DNA from: Actinomadura luzonensis
GTDB taxonomy: Bacteria > Actinomycetota > Actinomycetes > Streptosporangiales > Streptosporangiaceae
DNA: 64,000 bases
Assembly (NCBI RefSeq): GCF_022664455.2
Contig: NZ_JAKRKC020000001.1
Coordinates: forward strand, 620,001-684,000
Direction of reading: 5' to 3'
Shown: one piece after another, positions 46,647 to 58,352 of the stretch
How positions within the stretch are numbered: position 1 is the stretch's first letter
Layout: the number at the start of each line of letters is the position of its first letter
Translations under genes and position numbers: made by a program
The notes under the pieces: model-generated
The model's input: the letters and a program-made list of their open reading frames with translations, nothing else
Database searches by the model: none
What the model was told of the DNA's origin: nothing

Positions 46647-48728
46647 TCAGGCGGTATGGGTGACCTCGGGCTGGTAGCCGTACTCGGCCGCGTGCCGGCT
46701 CTCCTCGACGCCGGCGTGCTCGCGCAGCCACTCGGTGACCTCCGCGGGCGGCATCGGCTCGCCGAACAGCCAGCCCTGCCCCACGTCGCAGCCCATCTCG
46801 GCGAGCCGCATCGCGACGTCGTCGGACTCGACGCCCTCGGCCACCGAACGCAGCCCGAGCGAGCGCACCAGGTCGACGATCGAGCGCACGATCCGGTCGT
46901 CGTCCTCGGAGGCGGCGATCCGGCGGACGAACGAGGCGTCGATCTTCACCTCGGACACCGCCAGCCGCTGGAGCCGGATGAGGGAGGAGTAGCCGGTGCC
47001 GAAGTCGTCGAGCGACAGCGGCACGCCCAGCGTGGCGAGCGCCTTGATGGTCTCCTGCGTGTACGCCTGGTCGCCGGTCAGGATGCGCTCGGTCACCTCG
47101 AGCTGGATGGCCGAGGGCGGCAGCCCGTAGCGGGCCAGGCCGACCTCCAGCCGCTCGGGCAGCGCCGAGTCGAGCAGGTCGCGGGCGGAGATGTTGACCG
47201 AGACCTGCACCCGCAGCCCGGCCCGCCACCAGCGAGCGGTCTGCGCCAGCGCCTCCTCGATCACGTACGCCGTGAGCTGCCGCATCAGGTAAGACTGCTC
47301 CGCCAGCGGCACGAACTCCGACGGCGGGATCGTGCCGTGCACCGGGTGCCGCCAGCGCAGCAGCGCCTCCACGCCCCGCACCGCGCCGTCGCCCAGCCCG
47401 ACCTTGGGCTGGTAGTGCAGCGACAGCTCACCGCCGTCGATGGCGCGGCGCAGGTCGCCGAGTAACGTCAGCCGCTCCGGCGAGTTGCGGTCCTTGTCCG
47501 GCTGGTACAGCTCGACGCCGGTGCGGCCCTCCTTGGCCAGGTACATCGCCACGTCCGCGCGCTGGAGCAGCAGCTCGAAGTCGGGGGCGTGGTCGGGGTA
47601 GAGCGCGATGCCGACCGAGGCGTCGACGTCGAACGTCATGCCCTCCAGGCGCACCGGCTCGGTCAGCGCGGCGCGCAGCCGGGCCGCCACCTCGCGGGCC
47701 GCGTGGGTGTCGCGGATCGAGGGCAGCAGGACGGCGAACTCGTCGCCGCCGAGCCGGGCCACCACGTCGCCGGGCCGCACCGAGTGGGTCAGCCGGTGCG
47801 CGACGAGCTGCAGCAGCCGGTCGCCCACCGGGTGGCCCATCGTGTCGTTGACCTCCTTGAACCGGTCGAGGTCGAGGAGGAACAGGCCGACCCGCTCGTC
47901 CTGGCGGGCCTCGGCCAGCGCCTCCTCGGTGCTCACGATGAGCATCTTGCGGTTGGGCAGGCCGGTCAGCTCGTCGTGCAGCGCCTGATGGTCGCGGCGC
48001 ATGGACAGCGTGGCCGTGAAGTAGACGGCCGCGAGGGGCGCGACGAACAGCGGCACGAGGCCGGGCGAGTGGTTCATGACCACCACGACCAGGGGCGCCA
48101 TGCCCAGCAACGCGACGTAGACCAGGCTCTGCGGCCCGGCGGTGGCCTTCAGCACGCGCACGATCGAGCGCCGCTCGTGCAGCGCGACCGCGCCGCAGAC
48201 GAGGGTGGCGCGGGTGACGAAGTACGCGACGCCGGCCAGCGCGATCGGCAGCAGGTCGGGGACGCCGGGCTCCCACGGCGCGGCCGGGCTCGGCACGATG
48301 CCGAACGCCCCGAGCACCACGGCCGCGGCGGTGAGGGCGAGCGTGGACTGGGCGATGTTGAACATGACCCGGTGCCAGGCCTTGCGCGTCACCACGCCGT
48401 TCATGGCGACCGCGACGGCCTGCAGCAGCACCGCGACCGGCAGCCCGAAGTGCAGCAGGGCGGCGAAGGTGAACATCGCGGACGGGTACGTGCCGCCCAC
48501 GGAGGCGGCGGAGGACACCATCACGGGCCTCAGCTCGCCGAGGATCACGAGGACCACCAGCACCCAGAACAGCGCGGTGCGGGCCAGCGCGACGAGCCCC
48601 GCGGCGTCGAGCCTGAGCATGGCCACGAGCAGGGCGGTGAAGCCGATCACCGTGATGCCGGCGAGGAACGCCCAGAGGGGCGTGCCGACGCGTGGCCCGG
48701 TGTCGCGGGTGTCGGTTGGGTCAGTCAT
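46647..48728 (-). CDS. membrane GGDEF-EAL protein (c-di-GMP turnover)
   Basis: About 693 residues: six to eight membrane helices (1-250), a GGDEF domain with intact RLGGDEF, and an EAL domain with GVEALLRW, LEVTERIL, LDDFGTGYSS, KIDASF and AEGVES. The last EAL motif is GQGWLFGEP. Both activities look possible. ATG 48728 (MTDPTD) is chosen with GGGGG upstream; ATG 48746 is six codons longer, and much longer extensions read through non-coding DNA. It lies just downstream of gatC on the same strand, with no obvious link. Confidence 0.88.
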   Translation of the reverse strand: MTDPTDTRDTGPRVGTPLWAFLAGITVIGFTALLVAMLRLDAAGLVALARTALFWVLVVLVILGELRPVMVSSAASVGGTYPSAMFTFAALLHFGLPVAVLLQAVAVAMNGVVTRKAWHRVMFNIAQSTLALTAAAVVLGAFGIVPSPAAPWEPGVPDLLPIALAGVAYFVTRATLVCGAVALHERRSIVRVLKATAGPQSLVYVALLGMAPLVVVVMNHSPGLVPLFVAPLAAVYFTATLSMRRDHQALHDELTGLPNRKMLIVSTEEALAEARQDERVGLFLLDLDRFKEVNDTMGHPVGDRLLQLVAHRLTHSVRPGDVVARLGGDEFAVLLPSIRDTHAAREVAARLRAALTEPVRLEGMTFDVDASVGIALYPDHAPDFELLLQRADVAMYLAKEGRTGVELYQPDKDRNSPERLTLLGDLRRAIDGGELSLHYQPKVGLGDGAVRGVEALLRWRHPVHGTIPPSEFVPLAEQSYLMRQLTAYVIEEALAQTARWWRAGLRVQVSVNISARDLLDSALPERLEVGLARYGLPPSAIQLEVTERILTGDQAYTQETIKALATLGVPLSLDDFGTGYSSLIRLQRLAVSEVKIDASFVRRIAASEDDDRIVRSIVDLVRSLGLRSVAEGVESDDVAMRLAEMGCDVGQGWLFGEPMPPAEVTEWLREHAGVEESRHAAEYGYQPEVTHTA

Positions 48729-49046
48729 CGATAACAGAACCCCCATTAGGTCACTATGGGAGGGTACGACCTTCAGCCCACTTCGCGAAACCAAGCGCGT
48801 ACGGTCCGTAGTTCTCCTTTGGGACATATACCCGAAAACCACCCTCCGTAGCAAACCATGCCCGATCCGTACCCGTCCCGGAGGCGGCGGCGTCCACTCG
48901 CCGACCCTCGTGAACGCCCGTCCAGGCCACCGCCCGCGGATCCGCCTGCCCTGGATGCGCGCAAGCAACCCTCCCGTGCGCGCAACAACCCACCGACCCC
49001 CGCCGCCTTGACGGCCCTCACCCCCGGACGCCGCCGCCGGTGACGG
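48729..49046. other. 318-bp intergenic region, no clear gene
   Basis: Between ligA and the GGDEF-EAL gene. The part 48760-48870 is lower in GC and probably carries the promoter of the latter gene. A minus-strand frame of 79 codons (48754-48993) ends in a plausible peptide but has no ribosome site and atypical codons; I do not call it. No riboswitch motif was recognised. Confidence 0.4.
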
Positions 49047-51281
<2,235 letters not shown>

Positions 51282-51335
51282 CTACCGCCGGGCACCGACA
51301 AGAACACGCTCGCGGCGCGCCCCCTGACAGCCGCC

Positions 51336-52328
51336 TCAGCCCTCGCGCATGCCGCCGGCCGGGTCGTCCTTGAGCACCTGGGCGGCCTTGCGGCAGGCGG
51401 CCAGCGCCGCCCGCGCGTACGCGGGCGAGGCTCCGGCCAGCCCGCACGCGGGCGTGAGCACGACCTTCCCGGCCAGCGCGTCGGGCGCGAACCCGAGCCG
51501 CCGCCACAGCTCCACCGCCGGCTTGGCGATCACGCCGACGTCCGGCAGCCGCGTGTCGGTGGCCGGCACGACCCCGAGGAACAGCGGGGTCCCGGCCTCG
51601 ACCAGCTCGCCCAGCTCGTCCTCGTCGCGCCGCCGCAGCAGGGAGGCGTCCACCGAGACCGCCCGCGCCCCCGCCCGGCGCAGCAGCCCGAACGGCACCC
51701 CGGGCGCGCAGCAGTGCACCACCGGCTCGCCGAACAGCCGCAGCGACTCCTCCACCCGCCACTCCTCCACGGCCGCCAGCCGCCCGAACCCCGACGCCGT
51801 CGGCACCGTGCCCGCCAGCACCCCCGGCAGGCCGGGCTCGTCGAGCTGCAGCACGATCTCGCTCACGCCGGGCAGCCGCCGCCGCACCTCGGCGCAGTGG
51901 TCGGCGACGCCCTGCGCCAGCGAGGCCGTCAGGTCGCGTACCGCGCCCGCGTCGGCGAGCATCTTGTCGCCGTACTTCAGCTCGACCGCGCCGGCCAGCG
52001 TCCACGGCCCGCACACCTGCAGCTTGAGCGGCCCCTCGTAGTCGTGGCCGATCTCCTCCAGCCCGTCGAGGTCGCGCCGCAGGTGGTCGACGGCCCGCTG
52101 GTGGTCGCGCCCCGGCCGGTCGGTCAGCCGCCATCCCGACGGCTGCACCTCGACGGGCATGTCGACCAGCAGCGACGCCGTCCGCCCGACGAGATCGGCG
52201 CCGACGCCCCTGGCCGGCAGCTCCGGCAGGTACGGCAGGCCCGGCACCTCGCCGAACACGACCCTGATCGCCTCAAGATGATCGTCGCCCGGATGCGACC
52301 CGACCCCGGTGGCTTCCCACGTTGACAT
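51336..52328 (-). CDS. MetE C-terminal-like methionine synthase family protein
   Basis: A 330-residue protein equal to the catalytic barrel of cobalamin-independent methionine synthase without the N-terminal half. The zinc ligands are recognisable: HCCA (H-x-C) and Cys in LTPACGLAG. A Gln-Leu-Asp-Glu segment (VLQLDEPGLPG) matches the family. Whether it makes methionine is unclear; single-domain forms use simpler methyl donors. It overlaps a symmetrical promoter with the divergent MBL gene, only 23 bp between start codons. Confidence 0.85.
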   Translation of the reverse strand: MSTWEATGVGSHPGDDHLEAIRVVFGEVPGLPYLPELPARGVGADLVGRTASLLVDMPVEVQPSGWRLTDRPGRDHQRAVDHLRRDLDGLEEIGHDYEGPLKLQVCGPWTLAGAVELKYGDKMLADAGAVRDLTASLAQGVADHCAEVRRRLPGVSEIVLQLDEPGLPGVLAGTVPTASGFGRLAAVEEWRVEESLRLFGEPVVHCCAPGVPFGLLRRAGARAVSVDASLLRRRDEDELGELVEAGTPLFLGVVPATDTRLPDVGVIAKPAVELWRRLGFAPDALAGKVVLTPACGLAGASPAYARAALAACRKAAQVLKDDPAGGMREG

Positions 52329-52334
52329 GGCACA

Positions 52335-52344
52335 AGCGTAGGCT
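52335..52344. promoter_or_regulatory. back-to-back leaderless -10 boxes
   Basis: AGCGTAGGCT contains TACGCT on the minus strand (6 nt before the MetE-like ATG) and TAGGCT on the plus strand (7 nt before the MBL ATG). The two hexamers overlap by two bases, so one 10-bp element can serve two divergent leaderless transcripts. Confidence 0.6.
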
Positions 52345-52351
52345 CTTGCGC

Positions 52352-52984
52352 ATGCAGCTCACGAAGTACGGCCACGCGTGCGTCCGCCTGGAGAAGGACG
52401 GCAAGGTCCTCGTCATCGACCCCGGCGCCTTCACCAGGGACCCGGTGCTCGACGGCGCGGACGCCGTCCTCATCACCCACGAGCACATGGACCACGTGGA
52501 CGTCGGCAAGCTGACGGCCGCCTCCCCCGACCTCGAGGTCTGGACGTGCGAGGGCGTGGCGGCCGAGCTGTCCGAGGTGCCGGCCAAGGTCCAGGTGGTA
52601 CGGCACGGCGACGCCTTCGAGACGGCCGGTTTCCGGGTGCGGGCGTTCGGCGAGTGGCACGCCGCCAACCACCCCGACGTGCCGATCGTGCAGAACGTCG
52701 GTTTCCTGGTGGAGGACGAGGTGTTCTACCCGGGTGACTCCTTCACCGTGCCGGAGGCCGAGGTGGGCACGCTCCTGGTGCCGACCGGCGCGCCCTGGCT
52801 GAAGCTGCCGGAGGTCGTCGAATACCTGCGCACGGTCCGGCCGGCGCGGGCGTACTCGACGCACGACGCGCTCTACGGCGACATCGGCCTGGCCCTGGTC
52901 GACAACTGGCTGAAGATGGAGGCCGACAAGCAGGGCGCCGACATCCGCCGCCTCGCGGTCGGCGAGTCGGTCACCCTGGCCTAG
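52352..52984 (+). CDS. MBL-fold metal-dependent hydrolase (UlaG-like)
   Basis: A 210-residue single-domain metallo-beta-lactamase-fold protein. It starts [13 protein letters not shown], with metal motif THEHMDHVD, then GEWHA, FYPGDSF and the last His in YSTHDA. This is the UlaG/YtnP-like group often annotated Zn-dependent hydrolase. Its TAG stop overlaps the TAG stop of mnmA in the shared palindrome CTAG (52981-52984). Confidence 0.88.
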   Translation: MQLTKYGHACVRLEKDGKVLVIDPGAFTRDPVLDGADAVLITHEHMDHVDVGKLTAASPDLEVWTCEGVAAELSEVPAKVQVVRHGDAFETAGFRVRAFGEWHAANHPDVPIVQNVGFLVEDEVFYPGDSFTVPEAEVGTLLVPTGAPWLKLPEVVEYLRTVRPARAYSTHDALYGDIGLALVDNWLKMEADKQGADIRRLAVGESVTLA

Positions 52985-54048
52985 CCCCGGCCGGCCGACC
53001 TGATCGTCGCCGAGCCGATCACCGTGTCGCCGGAGTAGAGCACGGCCGCCTGGCCGGCCGCGACCCCGGTGGCGGGCCGGTCGAGCTCGACGCGCAGGCC
53101 GCCGCCGGTCTCCTCGAAGCGGCAGCCGTAGACCTCGCCGTGCGCCCGGAGCTGCACGGTGAGGTCGGCGCGCAGGTGCTCGGGGCCGTTCCAGACGGGC
53201 GGGCCGCAGGTGATCGTGGTGACCTCCAGCGCGGCGCGCGGGCCGACCGTGACGGTGTTGCTGACCGGCTCGATCGACAGCACGTAGCGGGGCCGGCCGT
53301 CGGGCGCGGGCCGGTCGATGCGCAGGCCCTTGCGCTGCCCCACGGTGAAGCCGTGGGCGCCCTGGTGGCTGCCGACGACCGCGCCGTCCTGGTCGACGAT
53401 GGGGCCCTCGGCCGAGCCCAGCCGGTCGGCGAGGAAGCCGCGGGTGTCGCCGTCGGCGATGAAGCAGATGTCGTGGCTGTCGGGCTTGTCGGCGACCGTC
53501 AGGCCGCGCCTGGCGGCCTCGGCGCGCACCTCGGCCTTGGTGGAGTCGCCGAGCGGGAAGATCGCGTGGGCGAGCTGCTCGCGGGTGAGCACGCCCAGCA
53601 CGTACGACTGGTCCTTGCCCTGGTCGGGGCTCCTGGACAGCACGCCGTCGGCGAGCCGGGCGTGGTGGCCGGTGGCGACGGCGTCGAAGCCGAGCGCGAG
53701 CGCCCGGTCGAGCACGGCCGCGAACTTGATCTTCTCGTTGCACCGCAGGCACGGGTTGGGCGTGCGGCCGGCCGCGTACTCGGCGACGAAGTCCTCGATC
53801 ACGTCGCGCTGGAAGCGCTCGGCCATGTCCCAGATGTAGAAAGGGATGCCGATGACGTCGGCGGCGCGGCGCGCGTCGCGGGAGTCCTCGATCGTGCAGC
53901 AGCCGCGCGCCCCCGTGCGATGCGATTGGGGGTTGGCCGACAGGGCGAGGTGGACACCAGTGACGTCGTGACCGGCCTCGGCGATGCGCGCGGCGGCCAC
54001 GGCTGAGTCGACGCCGCCCGACATGGCGGCAAGCACACGCAGTCCCAT
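52981..54048 (-). CDS. mnmA: tRNA-specific 2-thiouridylase
   Basis: Adds sulfur to U34 of Glu, Gln and Lys tRNAs. 355 residues with PP-loop SGGVDS (10-15), the two catalytic cysteines in [12 protein letters not shown] and SHDICFI, and the tRNA-contact segment DQSYVLGVL. The upstream gene at 56410 encodes the cysteine desulfurase that usually supplies its sulfur. The start codon is the first ATG of the frame. Confidence 0.96.
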   Translation of the reverse strand: MGLRVLAAMSGGVDSAVAAARIAEAGHDVTGVHLALSANPQSHRTGARGCCTIEDSRDARRAADVIGIPFYIWDMAERFQRDVIEDFVAEYAAGRTPNPCLRCNEKIKFAAVLDRALALGFDAVATGHHARLADGVLSRSPDQGKDQSYVLGVLTREQLAHAIFPLGDSTKAEVRAEAARRGLTVADKPDSHDICFIADGDTRGFLADRLGSAEGPIVDQDGAVVGSHQGAHGFTVGQRKGLRIDRPAPDGRPRYVLSIEPVSNTVTVGPRAALEVTTITCGPPVWNGPEHLRADLTVQLRAHGEVYGCRFEETGGGLRVELDRPATGVAAGQAAVLYSGDTVIGSATIRSAGRG

Positions 54049-54115
54049 GACCGTTCCAGCGTACTGTCCGGCGGGAGGTGCGCGACCGCGCCCTCGGTCT
54101 GCGAGGATTCAGCCC

Positions 54116-55171
54116 ATGCGACTATTCGGGCGCAAGGACGCCGAGGACGAGGGCGGCGCGTCCCGCGAGGACGGTATCGCCACATTCTGGACGTGGTGGC
54201 AGGAGAGCAGACCGGCCGTCGACGCGCTCGTGGCCGCGGGCGACACCGGCGGCCTCGAGGACCTGCTCGCGCCGGCGGTGGCCGCCGTCCACCCCGGCCT
54301 GGTGTGGGAGGTGGCCCCAGGCCGCAACGCCATGCACACCCTGGTGGTGACCTCGGCGGGCGACGCCGAGCTGCGCCCGCTCGCGCACCGCTGGGCCAAG
54401 GCCGCCCCGCCCGCCGACCTGCTGTGGGAGTTCCACCCGTCGCGGCAGGCCAACCCGCAGGCCGCCGAGCTGACGCTCGACGTGGGCGGGGCCGAGTTCG
54501 CCCTCGACAAGCTCGTGCTGGGCCTGCGGGTGCCGCGCAACCAGCCGCGCGTGGACGTCTCCGCCTACCACCCGATCTTCGCCGACCTCGACGAGGACGT
54601 CCGCCTGGACGCGGCGCTGCTCGCCCTCGACTGGCTGCTCGGCGAGGACGACGTGGCCCGGTGGGTGGGCGAGATCACGGCGGTGACGTTCGAGCCGATC
54701 GACGCCGTGTCCGCCGCGCACCTGCCGGCCGTGGTCGCCGACCTCGCCTCCGGCTACGACGAGGAGGAGTGGGTGCTGCTGGAGGGCCAGACGGCCGGCG
54801 GCGCGCCGCTGGTCGCGACCGCCCGCTACCCGCTGCGCCCGGTGGACCATCCGCTGTTCGACCAGCACATCGCGATCACGCTGCCGTACGCGCACCGCGA
54901 CGAGGCCGGGCTGCCGATCGGCGAGTCGCTGACCGCGCTCCGCGACTTCGAGGAGCGGCTGGCCGCCCGCCTGCTCAAGCTGCGCGACGACGCGGTGCTC
55001 GCCGCGCACCTGAGCGCCGAGGGGCAGCGGGTCATCCATCTCTACGCCGACCCGACCGGCGACGCGGCCATCCATGCCAAGGAGCTGATCGTGAGCTGGG
55101 AGGAGGGCGAGCCCCGGGTGGACGTCGCCACCGACCCGGCCTGGACGGCCGTCTCGCCGTTCCTGAGCTGA
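54116..55171 (+). CDS. conserved-looking protein, possibly DUF695-related
   Basis: A 351-residue soluble acidic protein with no signal peptide, rich in Trp and Asp/Glu. Segments such as TFWTWWQESRPAV, DLLWEFHPSRQ, LVLGLRVPRNQPRVDVSAYHP and LLALDWLLGEDDVARW suggest a two-part fold seen in actinobacterial hypothetical proteins; a DUF695-type domain is possible, but I could not confirm it. An AGGATT box lies 6 nt before the ATG (leaderless). It is divergent from mnmA by 67 bp. Confidence 0.7.
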   Translation: MRLFGRKDAEDEGGASREDGIATFWTWWQESRPAVDALVAAGDTGGLEDLLAPAVAAVHPGLVWEVAPGRNAMHTLVVTSAGDAELRPLAHRWAKAAPPADLLWEFHPSRQANPQAAELTLDVGGAEFALDKLVLGLRVPRNQPRVDVSAYHPIFADLDEDVRLDAALLALDWLLGEDDVARWVGEITAVTFEPIDAVSAAHLPAVVADLASGYDEEEWVLLEGQTAGGAPLVATARYPLRPVDHPLFDQHIAITLPYAHRDEAGLPIGESLTALRDFEERLAARLLKLRDDAVLAAHLSAEGQRVIHLYADPTGDAAIHAKELIVSWEEGEPRVDVATDPAWTAVSPFLS

Positions 55172-55202
55172 CGTCGCGGCGGGCGGGCCCGGCGTCCCGG
55201 GT

Positions 55203-55219
55203 GACAACCGACGGTTGTC
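55203..55219. promoter_or_regulatory. perfect operator-like palindrome
   Basis: GACAACC-GAC-GGTTGTC, 7-bp arms, 55 bp before the alpha/beta hydrolase start and upstream of its TTATAT -10 box. No regulator gene is adjacent; a repressor elsewhere in the genome is likely. Confidence 0.55.
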
Positions 55220-55274
55220 GGGTGCGCGCGGGCGTTGTTGGAGCGGGTGCGGCTCGTGCCGGTTATATGGCCGC

Positions 55275-56360
55275 ATGCGCGAACCGACCCCGACAGCAGC
55301 CCCCGCCCCTCCGGCACGCCCCGCGACGCAAGGCACGCCGACCGGCCCAGCCGAGAGCACGCCGACCGGCCGCGCGGAGGTTGCCGCGTTCGCGGCGGCG
55401 AACTTCTCGCGCGCCACCGGCGCGGGCCTGGACCCGCACGAGTATCTGCGCGTCACCGCCGCCCTGACCGGCCTCGACGGCTGGGGCGAGGCCCTGATGG
55501 GGGCCGCCCGCGGCCATCTCGCCCGCGCCCGGCAGGCCGCCGGCGCCGTCTCCGCGGGCGAGCACCACCAGGTCGCGGCGCGCTGGTTCCACTTCGCCAC
55601 GCTGGGCCCGAACCCCGAGCGCGCGCTGGCCGCCGCCGAGGCGGACGCCGCCATGGCCCGGGCGCTGGAACTGCTGGACCCGGACGCCCGCAGAGTGGAG
55701 GGCCCCGAGTTCGCCGGATGGCTGCGCGGCCCGGCCGGCGCCCCGGTGGCGATCGTGGTGCCCGGCCTGGACTCCGGCAAGGAGGAGTTCCACGACCTGG
55801 TGGCCGCCCTGCTGCGCCGGGGCCTGGCGGTCCTCGCCATGGACGGCCCCGGCCAGGGCGCGCTCGCGGCCACCACCACCGTCCGGGCCGACTACCACCG
55901 GGTCGTCGCCCGGGTCGTGGACGCGCTCGGCGCCCGGCGCGTGGGTCTGGTGGGGCTGAGCCTGGGCGGCTACTACGCGGCGGAGAGCGCCGCGCACGAG
56001 CCTCGCGTCGCCGTCGCGGCCACCGTCAGCGGCCCCTTCCGGCTCGACTGGGCCGCCCTGCCGGACCCCGTCCGCCTGCTGCTGGCCGAGCGCGCGGGCG
56101 GTGAGGACGCGGCCCGCGCCTTCGCCGGCCGGGTGGACCTGTCTGCGCTCGCCGCCCGCGTCGCCTGCCCGCTGCTGGTGGTGGACGGCGGCCAGGACGT
56201 CATCCCCGGCGTGACCTGCGGCGAGGCGCTGGCCCGCCGCGCGCCCCGCGGCCGGTACCTGCGGATCCCGCACGGCGACCACCTGCTGGGCAACGCCCGC
56301 CCGGACTGGCTGCCGGCCCTCGCCGACCACATCGCCGGGGGCCTGACGCCGGAAGCCTGA
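55275..56360 (+). CDS. alpha/beta hydrolase (FrsA/DHPON-hydrolase-like)
   Basis: A 361-residue hydrolase. A helical N-terminal half (about 30-150) precedes the catalytic fold with oxyanion loop VPGLDSGKEEF, nucleophile GLSLGGYYA, Asp in VVDGGQD and His in PHGDHLLGN. The helical lead-in resembles 2,6-dihydroxypseudooxynicotine hydrolase and FrsA-type esterases. Substrate unknown. A TTATAT box 6 nt before the ATG points to a leaderless message. The stop codon lies in the first unit of a 13-bp tandem repeat. Confidence 0.87.
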   Translation: MREPTPTAAPAPPARPATQGTPTGPAESTPTGRAEVAAFAAANFSRATGAGLDPHEYLRVTAALTGLDGWGEALMGAARGHLARARQAAGAVSAGEHHQVAARWFHFATLGPNPERALAAAEADAAMARALELLDPDARRVEGPEFAGWLRGPAGAPVAIVVPGLDSGKEEFHDLVAALLRRGLAVLAMDGPGQGALAATTTVRADYHRVVARVVDALGARRVGLVGLSLGGYYAAESAAHEPRVAVAATVSGPFRLDWAALPDPVRLLLAERAGGEDAARAFAGRVDLSALAARVACPLLVVDGGQDVIPGVTCGEALARRAPRGRYLRIPHGDHLLGNARPDWLPALADHIAGGLTPEA

Positions 56361-56400
56361 CCTCGGGGCCTGACCTCGGGGCCTGACCTCGGGGCCTGAC
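56355..56400. repeat. 13-bp tandem repeats covering a stop codon
   Basis: Three and a half copies of GCCTGACCTCGGG start at 56355; the first contains the TGA stop (56358-56360) of the hydrolase. The period is not a multiple of three. Confidence 0.9.
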
Positions 56401-56409
56401 AGCCGCCGG

Positions 56410-57573
56410 CTAGCTCAGCCCCGCCCGCCGGGCGCGTTCGACGGCGGCGGGCAGCACCTCGATCAGCCGGTCCACGTCGTCCCTGGTGGAGGTGTGCCCG
56501 AGGGAGAAGCGCAGCGAGCCGCGGGCCGCGGCGGCGTCGGCGCCCATGGACAGCAGCACGTGCGACGGCTGCGCCACGCCCGCAGAGCAGGCCGAGCCGG
56601 TGGAGCACTCCACGCCCTTGGCGTCGAGCAGCATGAGCAGCGCGTCGCCCTCGCAGCCGGGGAAGGAGAAGTGCGCGTTGCCCGGCAGCCGTTCGGTGGG
56701 GTGGCCGTTGAGCACCACGTCGGGGACGGCCTGGCGGACCCGTTCGATGAGCTCGTCGCGCAACGCGGTGAGCCGGCGGCGCAGGGCCTCCTGCTGCTCG
56801 ACGGCGGCGCGGACGGCCGCCGCTAGCCCGGCGATGGCGGGCGCGTCGAGGGTGCCCGAGCGCACGTCGCGCTCCTGGCCGCCGCCGTGCTGCACGGACA
56901 CGGGGTTGAGCCCTCTGGCCAGCAGCAGCGCGCCGACCCCCATCGGGCCGCCCACCTTGTGGCCGGTGAGCGTGAGGGCGTCGGCCCCCGACCCGGCGAA
57001 CGACACCGGAAGCTGGCCGACGGCCTGCACCGCGTCGGTGTGGAACGGGATGCCGTGGTCGTGGGCGACGGCCGCGAGCACGTGGACGGGCTGGACGGTG
57101 CCGACCTCGTTGTTGGCCCACATGACGCTGATCATGGCCACGTCGTCGGGGTCGCGCTCGACGGCGGCCCGCAGGGTGTCGGGGTGGACCAGCCCGTGCT
57201 CGTCCACCTTCAGCAGCTCGACCTCGGCGCCCTGGCTCTCGCCCAGCCAGTGGGCGGGGTCGAGCGCGGCGTGGTGCTCGATGGCGCTGAGCAGCACCCG
57301 CCGCCGCGGCCGCCGGGCCCAGTAGAGCCCTTTGATGGCGAGGTTGTCGGCCTCGGTGCCGCCGGAGGTGAAGACCACCTCGCTGGGCCGGGCGCCGAGG
57401 GCGTCGGCGATGGTCTCGCGCGCCTCCTCGACGACCCGCCGCATCCGGCGGCCGGCGGCGTGCAGCGAGGACGGGTTTCCGACGTGCCGCAGTTGCTCCG
57501 TCATGGCCTCGATCGCCTCGGGCAACATGGGCGTGGTCGCCGCATGATCAAGATAGGCCGACGGTCTGCTCAC
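56410..57573 (-). CDS. cysteine desulfurase (NifS/IscS-like)
   Basis: PLP enzyme of 387 residues taking sulfur from cysteine to form a persulfide for tRNA thiolation or Fe-S clusters. PLP Lys206 is in LTGHKVGG and the catalytic Cys329 in STGSACSAG. Position upstream of mnmA on the same strand, with intervening genes on the other strand, supports a role as MnmA's sulfur donor. The GTG start is preceded at 6 nt by TACCCT, so the mRNA is probably leaderless. Confidence 0.94.
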   Translation of the reverse strand: MSRPSAYLDHAATTPMLPEAIEAMTEQLRHVGNPSSLHAAGRRMRRVVEEARETIADALGARPSEVVFTSGGTEADNLAIKGLYWARRPRRRVLLSAIEHHAALDPAHWLGESQGAEVELLKVDEHGLVHPDTLRAAVERDPDDVAMISVMWANNEVGTVQPVHVLAAVAHDHGIPFHTDAVQAVGQLPVSFAGSGADALTLTGHKVGGPMGVGALLLARGLNPVSVQHGGGQERDVRSGTLDAPAIAGLAAAVRAAVEQQEALRRRLTALRDELIERVRQAVPDVVLNGHPTERLPGNAHFSFPGCEGDALLMLLDAKGVECSTGSACSAGVAQPSHVLLSMGADAAAARGSLRFSLGHTSTRDDVDRLIEVLPAAVERARRAGLS

Positions 57574-57594
57574 CCGCCCAGGGTATCGCGCTTG

Positions 57595-57622
57595 CTACTG
57601 TACCGTCCGGACGGTACAGTAG
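57595..57622. promoter_or_regulatory. 28-bp perfect TetR operator
   Basis: A perfect palindrome with 14-bp arms (left arm CTACTGTACCGTCC, 57595-57608; right arm 57609-57622). Its right arm contains TACAGT (57615-57620), the -10 box 6 nt before the tetR ATG, so repressor binding would block its own promoter. Confidence 0.85.
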
Positions 57623-57626
57623 AGGC

Positions 57627-58139
57627 ATGCGAAGGGACGAGCTTTTGGACGCGGCGGAGGACATCCTCTGCGACCAGGGCTCGGCCGCGCTCACCCTCAA
57701 CGCGGTGGCCGACCGGGCCGGGGTCAGCAAGGGCGGGCTGCTCTACCACTTCAACTCGAAGGAAGCCCTGATCAAGGGCATGGTCGAGCGGCTCATCGAG
57801 GATTTCGACCAGCTCATGGCCGGCCAGCCCGGCGGGTCCTACACCGAGCGCTACCTGGGGGCCACCCTGGCCGCCGTGCGCTCGGGCCGGCTGCGACGCT
57901 GGGCCGTGGTCACCGGGGCGTCGGGAAACCTGTTCCTGCTCGCGCCGCTGCGCGAGGCGATGACCCGCTGGCACCGCGAGGGCCTGAGCGAGGAGCCCGA
58001 CCCGGTGGCGTCGCAGATCGTCCGGCTCGCCTGCGAAGGGCTCTGGGACGTGGCCAGCCACGACCCCGAGCTGAACTCCGACGCCGACCTCCGGGCCCTG
58101 GAGGCGCGCCTGCGGGGGCTCCTGGCGAGACCCGCCTGA
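57627..58139 (+). CDS. TetR-family repressor
   Basis: A 170-residue repressor: N-terminal helix-turn-helix (residues 5-50, AALTLNAVADRAGVSKGGLLYHF) and a short ligand domain. It is on the same strand as the MFS gene at 58353, the likely target, and divergent from the cysteine desulfurase. Its start overlaps the operator region, indicating autoregulation. Confidence 0.93.
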   Translation: MRRDELLDAAEDILCDQGSAALTLNAVADRAGVSKGGLLYHFNSKEALIKGMVERLIEDFDQLMAGQPGGSYTERYLGATLAAVRSGRLRRWAVVTGASGNLFLLAPLREAMTRWHREGLSEEPDPVASQIVRLACEGLWDVASHDPELNSDADLRALEARLRGLLARPA

Positions 58140-58352
58140 CGCACCCGACCCCATCCGTCCCAGGGGCCCGCCTGAGGCGCCGCAGTCTCAGGAATTTTCT
58201 CCCCGTCCGTCCTGTTCCATCGTCCCGTCGCCCCCTGGCGCCGGGGGCTCAGGCACGCCCGTCCTTCAGTCCTGTCGTGACCGAGGGGCCAGGTGCGGCC
58301 CTGCATGCCCGAAATATGCCTGTAAGTAACTCTTTGTGTGAGGTGTTGCCGT

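Noticed and set aside
48754..48993. 79-codon minus-strand frame upstream of the second GGDEF-EAL gene.
   Set aside because: Low third-position GC and no start signal; more likely promoter DNA.
48729..49046. c-di-GMP riboswitch before a GGDEF-EAL gene.
   Set aside because: The conserved GEMM sequence blocks were not found on the correct strand.
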